Source: Streptomyces sp. NBC_00582 (GTDB lineage Bacteria > Actinomycetota > Actinomycetes > Streptomycetales > Streptomycetaceae). From it: 64,000 bases of DNA. The notes below the pieces were generated by a model. It was given only the letters and a program-made list of their open reading frames with translations. It was not told where the DNA came from and did no database searches. The stretch covers positions 2,728,001 through 2,792,000 of the forward strand of contig NZ_CP107772.1 of NCBI RefSeq assembly GCF_036345155.1, read 5' to 3'. The position numbers and the translations under genes are program-made. Positions 8,532-17,760 of the stretch are shown here, piece by piece (the stretch's first letter is position 1; each line of letters starts with the position of its first letter).

Positions 8532-9131
8532 CGAACGAGCGGCCTCGGGCTCGGCGGTCCAGCGAGCGGCCTCGGGCTCGGCGGTCCGCAGACCGGCTCC
8601 GCGGCCTCGGGGCGGCGGCCCTCAGACGGCTCCGCGGCGCAGTGGCCGAGCGGCCCAGGGGGTGGCGGCGAGGGATCCGGGACGGGACGGCCCGCCGGCC
8701 CTGCGTCCGGGAGCGCACCTCGGGGTTCCCGGCCGGTCGGCGCTAGGCGGAAGCGCGCCCCGAGGCGGAAGCGCCCACGAAGGCCTTCGACCGGTCGGCG
8801 CCACCGCGGAAACGTGCCCCAAAGGTCCTGCGCTGGCGGCCCTACGGCGGAAGCGCGCCCCGAAAGCCTTCGATCGGCCGGTCGGCGCCCTCGCGGAAAC
8901 GCGCCCCAAAGGTTTTAGGCTGGCGGCGCTACGGCGGAAGCGCGCCCCGAAAGCCTTCGATCGGCCGGTCGGCGCCACCGCGGAAACGCGCCCCAAAGGT
9001 CCTTCCGCCGGTCGGCCCTACGGCGGAAGCGCACCCCGAAGGCCTCGACCGGGCCGACCCCACCGCGGAAACGCGCCCCGCAGGTCTTCGGCCGGTCTAC
9101 GGCGCGCGGCGCCCCCGACGTCCAGGGCGCC
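8532..9131. other. 600-bp intergenic region dominated by a repeat array
   Basis: No supported gene. Open frames exist on both strands but their translations are periodic and Arg-rich, reflecting the repeat at 8740-9085. The first ~200 bp (8532-8740) repeat shorter blocks such as GCGGCCTCGGGCTCGGCGG. The region separates the convergent ends of allR and the DUF5955 gene, so promoters are not expected here. Confidence 0.6.
8740..9085. repeat. Degenerate 87-bp tandem repeat with ~43-bp half-units
   Basis: The core GCGGAARCGCGCCCC recurs at 8747, 8806, 8847, 8893, 8934, 8980, 9023 and 9065, with a truncated copy at 8765. Steps alternate about 41 and 46 bp, so every second copy is 87 bp apart (8806/8893/8980 and 8847/8934). 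Copies at 8847 and 8934 are nearly identical over the whole unit, including AAAGCCTTCGATCGGCCGG. Units contain GGCGCC and GATCGGCCGGTC, which can fold. There is no unique spacer, so it is not CRISPR. The origin is unknown. Confidence 0.8.
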
Positions 9132-9446
9132 TCAGCGGCGTGGCGGCTCGCCGAACCGGTTGACCGCGTCCCGCACCTCGCTGAGGCCGCGGGCGAGGGC
9201 GCTGACCGAGCCGATGGCTCCGGCGATGAGGAGCAGGGAGCGGCGCAGGTGCGGTATCTCGGGGGCGCCGCCCGATGCCATGGCGTCGAGGGCGGCGAGT
9301 TCCTCCTCCGCGATGTCCCGGTCCGGGAACTCCGCGGGGTGTGCGGCGAGTTCCCGGCGCAGCCGGGACACGGCGGAGCGCAGCTCCACCACCCGCGGGT
9401 CCTTGTCGCTGCCGGTCACAGGCCTCTGCTCCACGCTCCGCAACAC
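9132..9446 (-). CDS. DUF5955 family protein
   Basis: Small 104-residue protein of a Streptomyces-restricted family. It reads VLRSVEQRPVTGSDKDPR, then a helical Leu/Arg-rich middle (ELRSAVSRLRRELAAHPAEFPD), then a hydrophobic segment, LLLIAGAIGSVSALA. The start is GTG 9446, preceded by GGGGGAGGACT, an excellent ribosome binding site; a longer open frame to 9539 has none. The function is unknown. Convergent with the repeat array and divergent from the nucleotidyltransferase. Confidence 0.75.
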   Translation of the reverse strand: MLRSVEQRPVTGSDKDPRVVELRSAVSRLRRELAAHPAEFPDRDIAEEELAALDAMASGGAPEIPHLRRSLLLIAGAIGSVSALARGLSEVRDAVNRFGEPPRR

Positions 9447-9628
9447 AGTCCTCCCCCTCGCACCCCGTTGTGCGCGTGCATGTTCCCGCGCCGGGTGTCG
9501 GTCGGACCCCGGACGGTGCGGGCGCCCAGTTAACGCCACCTCGGGCCGCGGGCGCCAGTCCGCTGCGTCACCGACTTGCTGCGCAGCGTGATCCGCCGGG
9601 TGTCACCGGTGTGCGGTATGCAGGATCC

Positions 9629-10246
9629 ATGACGTACGACGTGGACGAGGTCGCCGGCCTGCTGCTCGCGGCCGGGGGCGGGCGGCGGCTCGGGGGGCGC
9701 CCGAAGGCGCTGCTGACGTACCGGGGACGGCCGTTGGTGGAGCATGCGGCGGGGGTGCTGCGGGCGGCCGGCTGCGCGCGCGTGCACGTGGTGCTGGGGG
9801 CCGCCGCCCAGGCCGTACGGGAGCGGGCGCGACTGGAGGGGTGCGTGCTCGTGGAGAACCCGGAGTGGGAGGAGGGCATGGGCTCCTCGCTGCGGGCCGG
9901 GCTGGACTCGCTGGCCGGGACGGGGGCGCGGGCGGCGCTGGTGTCGCTCGTCGACCAGCCGGGCATCGGACCGCAGGCGGCGGCCCGGGTGCTCACCGCG
10001 TACACGGGCGAGAGATCCCTGGCGGCCGCGGCCTACGACGGGGTGCGCGGCCATCCCGTGCTGTTCGGGGCGGCCCACTGGGCGGGCGTGGCACACGGCG
10101 CGCGAGGCGACCAGGGGGCGCGCGCCTATCTGAAGGCGCACGCGGCCGACCTGATCCTTGTCGAGTGCGGGGACGCGGCCCTCCCGTACGACATCGACAC
10201 ACCCGAGGATCTCGCCCTGCTCCGCCCCGGCCCGGAGGCGCCCTGA
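9629..10246 (+). CDS. MobA/MocA-like molybdenum cofactor nucleotidyltransferase
   Basis: 205-residue NTP transferase of the MobA-like superfamily. The nucleotide-binding signature LLAAGGGRRLGGRPKALLTYRG sits near the N-terminus, written here as LLAAGGGRRLGG then PKALL. The SLVDQPGI block and the terminal DIDTPEDLALL are typical of molybdopterin cytidylyltransferase (MocA). MocA builds the cofactor of xanthine dehydrogenase-type enzymes, which produce urate, so a place among ureide genes makes sense, although no xanthine dehydrogenase lies in the window. ATG 9629 is chosen because the longer open frame lacks family similarity. Confidence 0.8.
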   Translation: MTYDVDEVAGLLLAAGGGRRLGGRPKALLTYRGRPLVEHAAGVLRAAGCARVHVVLGAAAQAVRERARLEGCVLVENPEWEEGMGSSLRAGLDSLAGTGARAALVSLVDQPGIGPQAAARVLTAYTGERSLAAAAYDGVRGHPVLFGAAHWAGVAHGARGDQGARAYLKAHAADLILVECGDAALPYDIDTPEDLALLRPGPEAP

Positions 10247-10264
10247 CATCCACATCCATTGAAC

Positions 10265-10279
10265 TTCCACGATGAGGAA
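10265..10279. promoter_or_regulatory. Predicted AllR operator, malate synthase promoter
   Basis: TTCC-ACGATGA-GGAA, 61 bp upstream of the malate synthase start. It has the same 15-bp frame as the allB site at 7494. This places aceB in the allantoin regulon, as reported for S. coelicolor AllR. Confidence 0.65.
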
Positions 10280-10339
10280 ACTAGTATCCACTTTCACCAG
10301 GGCACCCGGTGCCACGCTCGCTGAAGGAAGTGACCGCTC

Positions 10340-11965
<1,626 letters not shown>

Positions 11966-11968
11966 CGC

Positions 11969-12250
11969 TCACTGCGGCCCGTCCGAGTGGCCCAGGGACT
12001 TCCCCGGGGCCACTCGGTCGCGGACGAGCCGCTTGACCGCCGTCGGCTCCGGGAAGCCCTGCTCACGGCGGTCCCACACGACCTCGTCGTTCACCCGCAC
12101 CACGAACACCCCGCCGGTGCCGGGCTTCAGCGCCAGCTCCGTGAGCTCGGCCTCGAACGTCGTCAGCAGCTCCTGCGCCAGCCAGGCCGCGCGCGGCAGC
12201 CAGCGGCACCGGGTGCAGTACTCGATCTCCACGCGGCGGACGTCGCTCAT
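11969..12250 (-). CDS. Rdx/SelT-SelW-SelH family thioredoxin-like protein
   Basis: 93-residue protein with a redox CxxC motif at residues 12-15 (EYCTRCRW), the equivalent of the CxxU site of selenoprotein W. The GVFVVRVNDEVVWDR strand pair is also typical. The in vivo redox partner is unknown. The start ATG at 12250 overlaps the stop of the upstream HipA-like gene (ATGA), so translation is coupled. The 3' end faces malate synthase with only 3 bp between the stop codons. Confidence 0.85.
   Translation of the reverse strand: MSDVRRVEIEYCTRCRWLPRAAWLAQELLTTFEAELTELALKPGTGGVFVVRVNDEVVWDRREQGFPEPTAVKRLVRDRVAPGKSLGHSDGPQ
11983..12017. terminator. Hairpin between convergent malate synthase and SelW-like gene
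   Basis: Perfect 11-bp arms, CCGAGTGGCCC and GGGCCACTCGG, with a 13-nt loop. It lies 18 bp past the malate synthase stop and inside the last codons of the SelW-like gene. It probably ends the malate synthase transcript; there is no U-tract. Confidence 0.55.
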
Positions 12251-13170
12251 CCGAGGTGCACCGACCAATCCTGTTCCGCCGCCGGCTTGCCGTGCAGGTC
12301 CGGGACCCGCTTGAGCCAGCCCGGACGGCCCTGCTGGGTACGTGCCGCCCGGAGGGCCTCCTCGGCGGCGAGTTCCTCCCGTGAGGGGAAGTCGGTGGGG
12401 AGCCAGGCAGCGGAGGCCCGCACGCGGGCGTGGAGGTAGTCCACGTACGCCGTCCTGATGTCGTCCGGCGTCGCGAAACCCTCCTCGCCGTACAGCCAGG
12501 CGTCCGGGACCTCGGCCACGATGTCCCGCAGCAGCTCCCTGGTCACCCTCGGCGCGAGCTCCGCGTCGGCGGCGCGCACGTCGGGGCCGTAGTGCCCGAG
12601 GGCGTGGTGGCGGAAGTCGTAGGCCTTCGCGGGGTCGGAGGCGTCCCAGCGGTGGTGGAAGACGAGGGCGGCGCCGTGGTCGATCAGCCACAGGCGCGGC
12701 GGCACCGTGCCGAGGGTGGGCCAGACCATCAGGTTGGAGCTGTGGACCGTACGGTCCACGTTCACCGTGAGGGCGTCCAGCCAGACGACCTTCCCGGCCT
12801 CTCCCGGATCCACGGGGAAGGCTTTCGCCACCTCGGGGGTGAAGTCCTTCGCGCCCGGCAGGAAGTCCATGCCGAGGTTGAGGCCCGCGCTCGCGTGGTG
12901 CAGGTCGCGCACCTCCTGGTGGGGCTCGTCGTCGGCGATCGCCGGGTCGAAGTGCACCAGGACCAGCTCGGGGAAGCGCAGCCCCAGCGCCCGCGCCAGC
13001 TCGCCCACGATCACCTCGGCGACCAGCGCCTTGCGGCCCTGCGCGGAGGCGGTGAACTTCACGACGTAGGTGCCCAGGTCGTCGGCCTCGACGACTCCGG
13101 GGACGGAGCCGCCGGACCGCAGGGGGGTCACGTATCGAACGGCAGTCACTTCGCGCAGCACACAGGCCAC
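12247..13170 (-). CDS. HipA-family kinase-like protein
   Basis: 307-residue protein of the HipA-like family common in Streptomyces. It starts with a beta-rich segment (VRYVTPLRSGGSVPGVVEADDLGTYVVKF) and continues into a kinase-like core, with VWLDALTVNVDRTVHSSNLMVW as the catalytic-loop equivalent (D-x5-R) and LWLIDHGAALVFHH as the DFG-equivalent. No HipB antitoxin gene is near, so this is unlikely to be a toxin-antitoxin pair. It is co-translated with the SelW-like gene. GTG 13170 is the longest start; GTG 13161 is equally possible because neither has a clear ribosome binding site. Confidence 0.75.
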   Translation of the reverse strand: MACVLREVTAVRYVTPLRSGGSVPGVVEADDLGTYVVKFTASAQGRKALVAEVIVGELARALGLRFPELVLVHFDPAIADDEPHQEVRDLHHASAGLNLGMDFLPGAKDFTPEVAKAFPVDPGEAGKVVWLDALTVNVDRTVHSSNLMVWPTLGTVPPRLWLIDHGAALVFHHRWDASDPAKAYDFRHHALGHYGPDVRAADAELAPRVTRELLRDIVAEVPDAWLYGEEGFATPDDIRTAYVDYLHARVRASAAWLPTDFPSREELAAEEALRAARTQQGRPGWLKRVPDLHGKPAAEQDWSVHLG

Positions 13171-13180
13171 CCTAGTGCCC

Positions 13181-13260
13181 CGGCAGGCAACGTTTGCCCC
13201 GTCGCGACGCCCGGCACGCCCTCACGACGCCGCTCCTCGACGGGCAAACGTTGCCTGCCG
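13181..13260. repeat. 19-bp perfect inverted repeat flanking 42 bp
   Basis: Left arm CGGCAGGCAACGTTTGCCC (13181-13199) and its exact complement at 13242-13260. Each arm itself holds a nearly symmetric GGCAACGTTTGCC core, resembling a LacI-type operator half. The element starts 11 bp upstream of the HipA-like gene and ends 16 bp after the IucA/IucC stop. It may be two operator copies in opposite orientation or a large terminator stem. Confidence 0.75.
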
Positions 13261-13275
13261 CGGCACCAGTTCAGA

Positions 13276-14778
13276 TCATGTACAGGCCAGCGGGTTCGGG
13301 AGCGGGAGGTAGCGGGCGTCGGCGCCGTCCGCGCCGGTCCAGCGCAGCAGCAGGTTCGTCTTGGCGGGCAGGGTGGGCGCGGTGAGCAGGGCGTCGGCCT
13401 CGGGCAGGCCGTGGCGGGTCAGCTCGCGGCGGGCGGCGGGCCACGGGTCGAGGCCGGGGTGGCGCTCGACGAGGACGGCGGCGATCTCGACGAGGTGGTT
13501 GACGACCAGGCAGTACACCAGCCGTTCCCAGCCGGCCGCCCGCTCCACGTCGGTGAGGAGCTTGACGCCCTCGGCGTCGCGGAACAGCGCCTGCACCGGC
13601 ACACCGGCCGCGTCGACGGCGACCAGCGTGTTCTGCAGGTGCGCCTCGAGGACGACGCCGTGCTCGGCGAAGACCGTGAGCGCGGGCGGTACGACGGCCC
13701 GCAGATACGCCTCCCACCAGGCCTCCGGGTCCGTCACGGCGTCGAGCGGGCTGCCCCCGAACCCCTCCGTGAGGCCTGCGGCGAGCAGCGGGGTGGCGCC
13801 GGGCGGGAGCGGGCCGCGCAGGCCGTCGCGGACCAGGACGGCCAGTTCCTCGAAGGCGAAGGACGCGGTGCGGTAGCCGCGGTCGCTCAGCCAGGCCGCC
13901 GGGCCGTCGAGGGCGGCGAAGGCGCGGGCGACGGCGGTGTCGGTGCGGCGCAGCTTCAGCAGATCGTGGCGCCACAGCCGGCGCACGTCGTTGGTGATGC
14001 GCACGTCCAGGCTGAACTTCAGGAACAGGTCGCGCTCGGGCGCGTACACGGTGCGCACGGCCGCCGTCGGCCAGGCCTCGAAGGAGGTCGTGCCGAGCCG
14101 CAGGAGCCGGCCGTCGGCGAACGCGGGGGCCAGTTCAGGGGCCATCAGGTCGAGCTGCCAGGGGTGGGCGGGCAGCAGCCGGTAGCCGGGCGGGGCCTCG
14201 CCGAGCGCGTCGAGGGCGGAGGTGTCGCCCTCCTCGACGACCAGGTCCGTTCGGACCGCGAGCAGGGCGAGCGGGAAGCGTGCGTACGCCTCCGGGGCGT
14301 ACGGCAGCCAGCCCGCCACCGGGCCGCCGCCGCGCGCCTTGGGGGCCGGGTGGTGGGGGTGGCCGGTGACGAGGGACTGCTCGGAGCGCAGATAGACGTC
14401 GGCGGGCGGCGTGGCACGCGCGCGTGCGGCGAGCAGCGCGGCGACGGCGTCCCGGCTGTCGATCATCTCCCCGGGCAGCTCGTGGTTGGACAGGCCGGTG
14501 TGCCGACGCAGCTCCTCGGCGACGAGTTTGACCAGTTCGGGGTGGCCGAGCGGCTGCCAGCTGTCCGCCGTGCGCAGCTCGGGCGCGGCGGGGCGGCGGG
14601 TGCCGCGCACGCGCAGCAGCCGGCCGGTGCCGGGCAGCCGGTACACCCGTGTGCCGTCCGGCCCCCCGGGCTCGGGCAGCGGTTCGGCCACCTCCCGCAG
14701 GAGGCAGTTGAGCAGGGGCGCGAGGGCGTAGGCGTCGGCGCGCCCGGCGAGCCGGAAAATGGGGTCCACGCGATCCAC
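13276..14778 (-). CDS. IucA/IucC family NRPS-independent siderophore synthetase (first)
   Basis: 500-residue NIS synthetase, which uses ATP to join a carboxylate such as citrate or succinate to an amine or hydroxylamine. Family motifs: GHPHHPAPKARGG (the ATP-binding SHP-HP-K-x-R loop with Gly in place of Ser), LLPAHPWQLD, LFLKFSLDVRITNDVRR and EAHLQNTLV. The C-terminus resembles the FhuF-like region of the family. The GTG start at 14778 has GAGGAAG six bases upstream. It is divergent from a second IucA/IucC gene. No lysine decarboxylase, monooxygenase or transporter is adjacent. Confidence 0.88.
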   Translation of the reverse strand: MDRVDPIFRLAGRADAYALAPLLNCLLREVAEPLPEPGGPDGTRVYRLPGTGRLLRVRGTRRPAAPELRTADSWQPLGHPELVKLVAEELRRHTGLSNHELPGEMIDSRDAVAALLAARARATPPADVYLRSEQSLVTGHPHHPAPKARGGGPVAGWLPYAPEAYARFPLALLAVRTDLVVEEGDTSALDALGEAPPGYRLLPAHPWQLDLMAPELAPAFADGRLLRLGTTSFEAWPTAAVRTVYAPERDLFLKFSLDVRITNDVRRLWRHDLLKLRRTDTAVARAFAALDGPAAWLSDRGYRTASFAFEELAVLVRDGLRGPLPPGATPLLAAGLTEGFGGSPLDAVTDPEAWWEAYLRAVVPPALTVFAEHGVVLEAHLQNTLVAVDAAGVPVQALFRDAEGVKLLTDVERAAGWERLVYCLVVNHLVEIAAVLVERHPGLDPWPAARRELTRHGLPEADALLTAPTLPAKTNLLLRWTGADGADARYLPLPNPLACT

Positions 14779-14852
14779 TGCTTCCTCACGGTGTTGCTGA
14801 GCCCGGGTCCGCCGGGCCCGGTTCTGCTGGGCGGAGATGATCAGTATCGCTG

Positions 14853-14875
14853 GCGTCACGGTCCCTCCGTGACGC
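14853..14875. promoter_or_regulatory. Perfect 9-bp inverted repeat between the siderophore genes
   Basis: GCGTCACGG-TCCCT-CCGTGACGC in the 125-bp divergent promoter region, 29 bp upstream of the 14904 start. It does not resemble the TTAGGTTAGGCTAACCTAA-type iron box of DmdR/IdeR, which I looked for and did not find here. It could be a specific operator or a 5' leader hairpin. Confidence 0.5.
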
Positions 14876-14903
14876 ACGTACCCGCACCCCGAGGAGCCCA
14901 CCC

Positions 14904-16418
14904 GTGGACCGACCGCCCACCGTCGAGGCCGAGGTGGCCGCCGAACTCGCCGCGCTGCGTCCGGACCTCGTGGCCCGGTTCGCGGCGGCGTTGCCCGGCG
15001 CCCGGGCGGCCGTGCTGACCCGGCTGTGGCGGGCCCTCGCCCATGAACCGCTGCCCTGGATCACCCGGCGGGACCGGGGCGGGGAGGGCCTGACCCTGCT
15101 GCTGGCCGACGGGCGCCGGCTGCACGGCCCGCACCCCGACCCGTACGCGACCGCCGGGTATGTGACGGACGTACGGCTGGACGGGGTGGCGTACGACGAT
15201 CCCGCACGGCTGACGGCGGAGCTGGCGGTGCCGAACGGCAGCGGTTTCGCGGCCGAACTCGGCGACAGCGTGGCGTCGCTGGCGCTCTCGCGGGCCGGTC
15301 AGGAGCCCTCCACGCACGCCGAGGAGTGGCCGGTGCACGACTGGGAGTGGGAGCAGCGGGTGGTCGACGGGCATCCGTACCACCCCACCTGCCGGTCCCG
15401 GCCCGGGTTCTCGGTCGCCGAGCAGCTCGCGTACGGTCCGGAGCACCGGCCGGTGGTGCGACTGGGGCTGGTACCGGTGCCGGCCGGGGAGTGCCTGGTG
15501 TCGGGGGTGTGGCCGCAGGAGCTGCGGGACGGGGAGCGGCTGTGGATCCCGGTGCATCCGTGGCAGGCGGCGCATGTGCTCAAGCGGTCCTGCGAGCGGG
15601 AGCTTCCGGCGCGTCCGCTGATGTCGCTGCGCACGCTGGCGCTGCCGGGCGGGCGGCATGTGAAGACCTCGCTGAGCGCCCGGCTGACGTCGTCGGTGCG
15701 GGACATCTCGGTGGGGTCGGTCGCGGCCTCGGCGGCGCTGTCGGCGTTCGGGGAGATCCTGGCCGCGCGCACGGACGGCCTGCTCCACGTCACCCGCACC
15801 CTGGGCGCGGCCACCCCCGACTCCCCCGAACTGGCCGCCGTGCTGCGGGAGTCGCCGGCGGTGTACGCGGGGCCGGGTGAGCGGGTGGTCCCGGTGGCCG
15901 CGCTGGCCACCACCCGTCTGCCCGAATCCGCGGCCTGGACGGCGGAGTTCGCGCGGCTCGCGCTCACCGTCGGGCTGCGGCTGCTGGAGTCGGGGGTGGC
16001 GCTGGAGGCGCACGGCCAGAACCTGCTGGTCGTGCTGTCGGCCTCGGGCGCCCCGCTGCGGCTGGTCTACCGCGATCTCGCCGACATCCGCGTCGGCCCG
16101 TCCCGGCTGGCCCGGCACGGCATCACGCCGCCCGAGGGGCTGCCCGCGCGGATCCTCACGGACGACGAGACCGCGCTGCGGCGCAAGCTGTTCGGCTCGC
16201 TGGTGGCTGGCTCGCTGGCGGCCACGACGGGCGACGGCACGGCGCTGCGGACGGCGCTCGACGCCGTCGTACGGGATCTGCCGCGCACCCCCGATCTGGT
16301 GACGCTGTGCGAGCGGCCGCTGCCGGCGAAGGCGCTGACGCTGATGCGGCTCTCGCCGGGGACGGCCGGGGACCGGTGGGCCGAACTCCCCAACCCGCTG
16401 GTCCGGCAGGAGAACTGA
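14904..16418 (+). CDS. IucA/IucC family NRPS-independent siderophore synthetase (second)
   Basis: 504-residue NIS synthetase. Motifs: DGHPYHPTCRSRPGFS for ATP binding, WIPVHPWQAAHVLK, HVKTSLSARLTSSVRDIS and ALEAHGQNLLVVL. It starts at GTG 14904 with GAGGAG ten bases upstream. It is divergent from the first NIS gene and clearly diverged from it, so the two probably act on different steps of one siderophore or on different substrates. The C-terminus LPNPLV matches the LPNPLA end of its partner. Confidence 0.88.
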   Translation: MDRPPTVEAEVAAELAALRPDLVARFAAALPGARAAVLTRLWRALAHEPLPWITRRDRGGEGLTLLLADGRRLHGPHPDPYATAGYVTDVRLDGVAYDDPARLTAELAVPNGSGFAAELGDSVASLALSRAGQEPSTHAEEWPVHDWEWEQRVVDGHPYHPTCRSRPGFSVAEQLAYGPEHRPVVRLGLVPVPAGECLVSGVWPQELRDGERLWIPVHPWQAAHVLKRSCERELPARPLMSLRTLALPGGRHVKTSLSARLTSSVRDISVGSVAASAALSAFGEILAARTDGLLHVTRTLGAATPDSPELAAVLRESPAVYAGPGERVVPVAALATTRLPESAAWTAEFARLALTVGLRLLESGVALEAHGQNLLVVLSASGAPLRLVYRDLADIRVGPSRLARHGITPPEGLPARILTDDETALRRKLFGSLVAGSLAATTGDGTALRTALDAVVRDLPRTPDLVTLCERPLPAKALTLMRLSPGTAGDRWAELPNPLVRQEN

Positions 16419-16497
16419 CCGGATGTCCGGTGTCCGTTCACACCGTGTCGTCGACCTCGTTTTGTGGCGGGACACCCCTGATCAATAAGATCCGCCG

Positions 16498-17760
16498 ATG
16501 ATCAGAACACAACGGCTGGCGGCGGGCGTCTGTGCCCTGCTCGCCGCGCTCACGGCCGGGCTCGCGTTCCCGGCCGGGGCGGTCGCCGACGAGACCACCG
16601 CCCTCGCGCCCAAGGTCGACCTGGTCCTCGACGTCAGCGGCTCGATGCGGACGAAGGACATCGACGGCGGGACCCGCATGGCCGCGGCCAAGCAGGCGTT
16701 CAACGAGGTGCTGGACGCGACCCCGGAGACCGTCCTCCTCGGCATCCGCACCCTCGGCGCCGACTACCCGGGCGACGACCAGAAGACGGGCTGCAAGGAC
16801 ACCGCGCAGCTGTACCCGGTCGGCCAGGTGGACCGCACCGAGGCCAAGGCGGCGGTGGCGACCCTGTCCCCCACCGGCTGGACGCCGATCGGCCCCGCGC
16901 TGCTGAAGGCGGCCGACGACCTCGACGGCGGCACCGGGTCCAAGCGGATCGTGCTGATCAGCGACGGCGAGGACACCTGCGCCCCGCTCGACCCGTGCGA
17001 GGTGGCGCGGGAGATCGCCGCCAAGGGCATCGGCCTGACCATCGACACCCTGGGCCTGGTGCCCAACACGAAGATGCGGCAGCAGCTCAGCTGTATCGCC
17101 GAGGCCACCGGCGGCACATACACCTCGGTCGAGCACACCGACGAACTCACCGACAAGGTCAACCAGTTGGTGGACCGGGCGGCCGACCCGGTGGTGACGC
17201 CGGTCGCCACCGAGGGCGCGGACTCCTGCTCCAAGGCGCCCACGCTGAAGTCGGGTCTGTACACCGACCGCGAGGAGTTCGGCCAGGAGCGCTGGTACCG
17301 GGTGGACGTCGAGCCGGGCCAGGAGCTGCGGGCCTCGGTGAGCGTGGCGGCGGACCGGGCGATGAACCCGGACTACGGGGTGCTGCTGCGGGCGGTCACC
17401 GTGCACGGCCGGGAGATCGTGCGCGGTGAGGCGGCGGGCAACGGCCGTACCGACGTCGTCTCGACGGGTCTGCGCTACCCGAGGGCGGAGAGCGACGACG
17501 AGGACGCGCCGGCCGAGACCGTGTGCCTCCAGGTGACGAACTCCTTCTCGGCGGGCGCCGGGGTGAAGACCACCCCCGGTATGCCGGTGGAGCTGACCGT
17601 GGACGTGGTCGACGCGCCGTCGCAGGCGAGCGACGTGGCCTCCTTCGGGCTCGGGCGCGGCTGGTGGCTGCTCGGTCTGCTGGTGCTGGTCGGCTTCCTC
17701 GCGGGTCTGATCTGGGGCTGGCTGTCGCGCTGGCGTGTCGCGGTCTGGAGGACCAACTGA
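16498..17760 (+). CDS. Secreted, membrane-anchored VWA domain protein
   Basis: 420-residue protein with an N-terminal signal peptide (residues 1-30, ...AFPAGAVADE). The von Willebrand A domain covers about 37-230, with an intact MIDAS motif DVSGS at its start and a downstream ISDGEDT loop for the metal. A beta-rich extracellular region follows. One transmembrane helix (WWLLGLLVLVGFLAGLIWGW) precedes a short Arg-rich cytoplasmic tail. Several Cys suggest disulfides. It overlaps the next gene (TGATG), so the two are co-translated and probably interact outside the cell. Confidence 0.85.
   Translation: MIRTQRLAAGVCALLAALTAGLAFPAGAVADETTALAPKVDLVLDVSGSMRTKDIDGGTRMAAAKQAFNEVLDATPETVLLGIRTLGADYPGDDQKTGCKDTAQLYPVGQVDRTEAKAAVATLSPTGWTPIGPALLKAADDLDGGTGSKRIVLISDGEDTCAPLDPCEVAREIAAKGIGLTIDTLGLVPNTKMRQQLSCIAEATGGTYTSVEHTDELTDKVNQLVDRAADPVVTPVATEGADSCSKAPTLKSGLYTDREEFGQERWYRVDVEPGQELRASVSVAADRAMNPDYGVLLRAVTVHGREIVRGEAAGNGRTDVVSTGLRYPRAESDDEDAPAETVCLQVTNSFSAGAGVKTTPGMPVELTVDVVDAPSQASDVASFGLGRGWWLLGLLVLVGFLAGLIWGWLSRWRVAVWRTN

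Noticed and set aside
8740..9085. Possible CRISPR array
   Set aside because: The segments between repeat cores are themselves repeated, and period and repeat length are wrong; no cas genes in the window.
11969..13170. HipA-like gene as a toxin-antitoxin system
   Set aside because: No HipB-type HTH gene is adjacent; the partner is a SelW-like redox protein, and the HipA similarity is distant.
14779..14903. DmdR/IdeR iron box in the siderophore promoter
   Set aside because: I looked for a TTAGG...CCTAA palindrome and found only the unrelated GCGTCACGG repeat.
13276..16418. Desferrioxamine-type (des) cluster
   Set aside because: No lysine decarboxylase, monooxygenase or acyltransferase flanks the two IucA/IucC genes, and they are divergent rather than in one operon.
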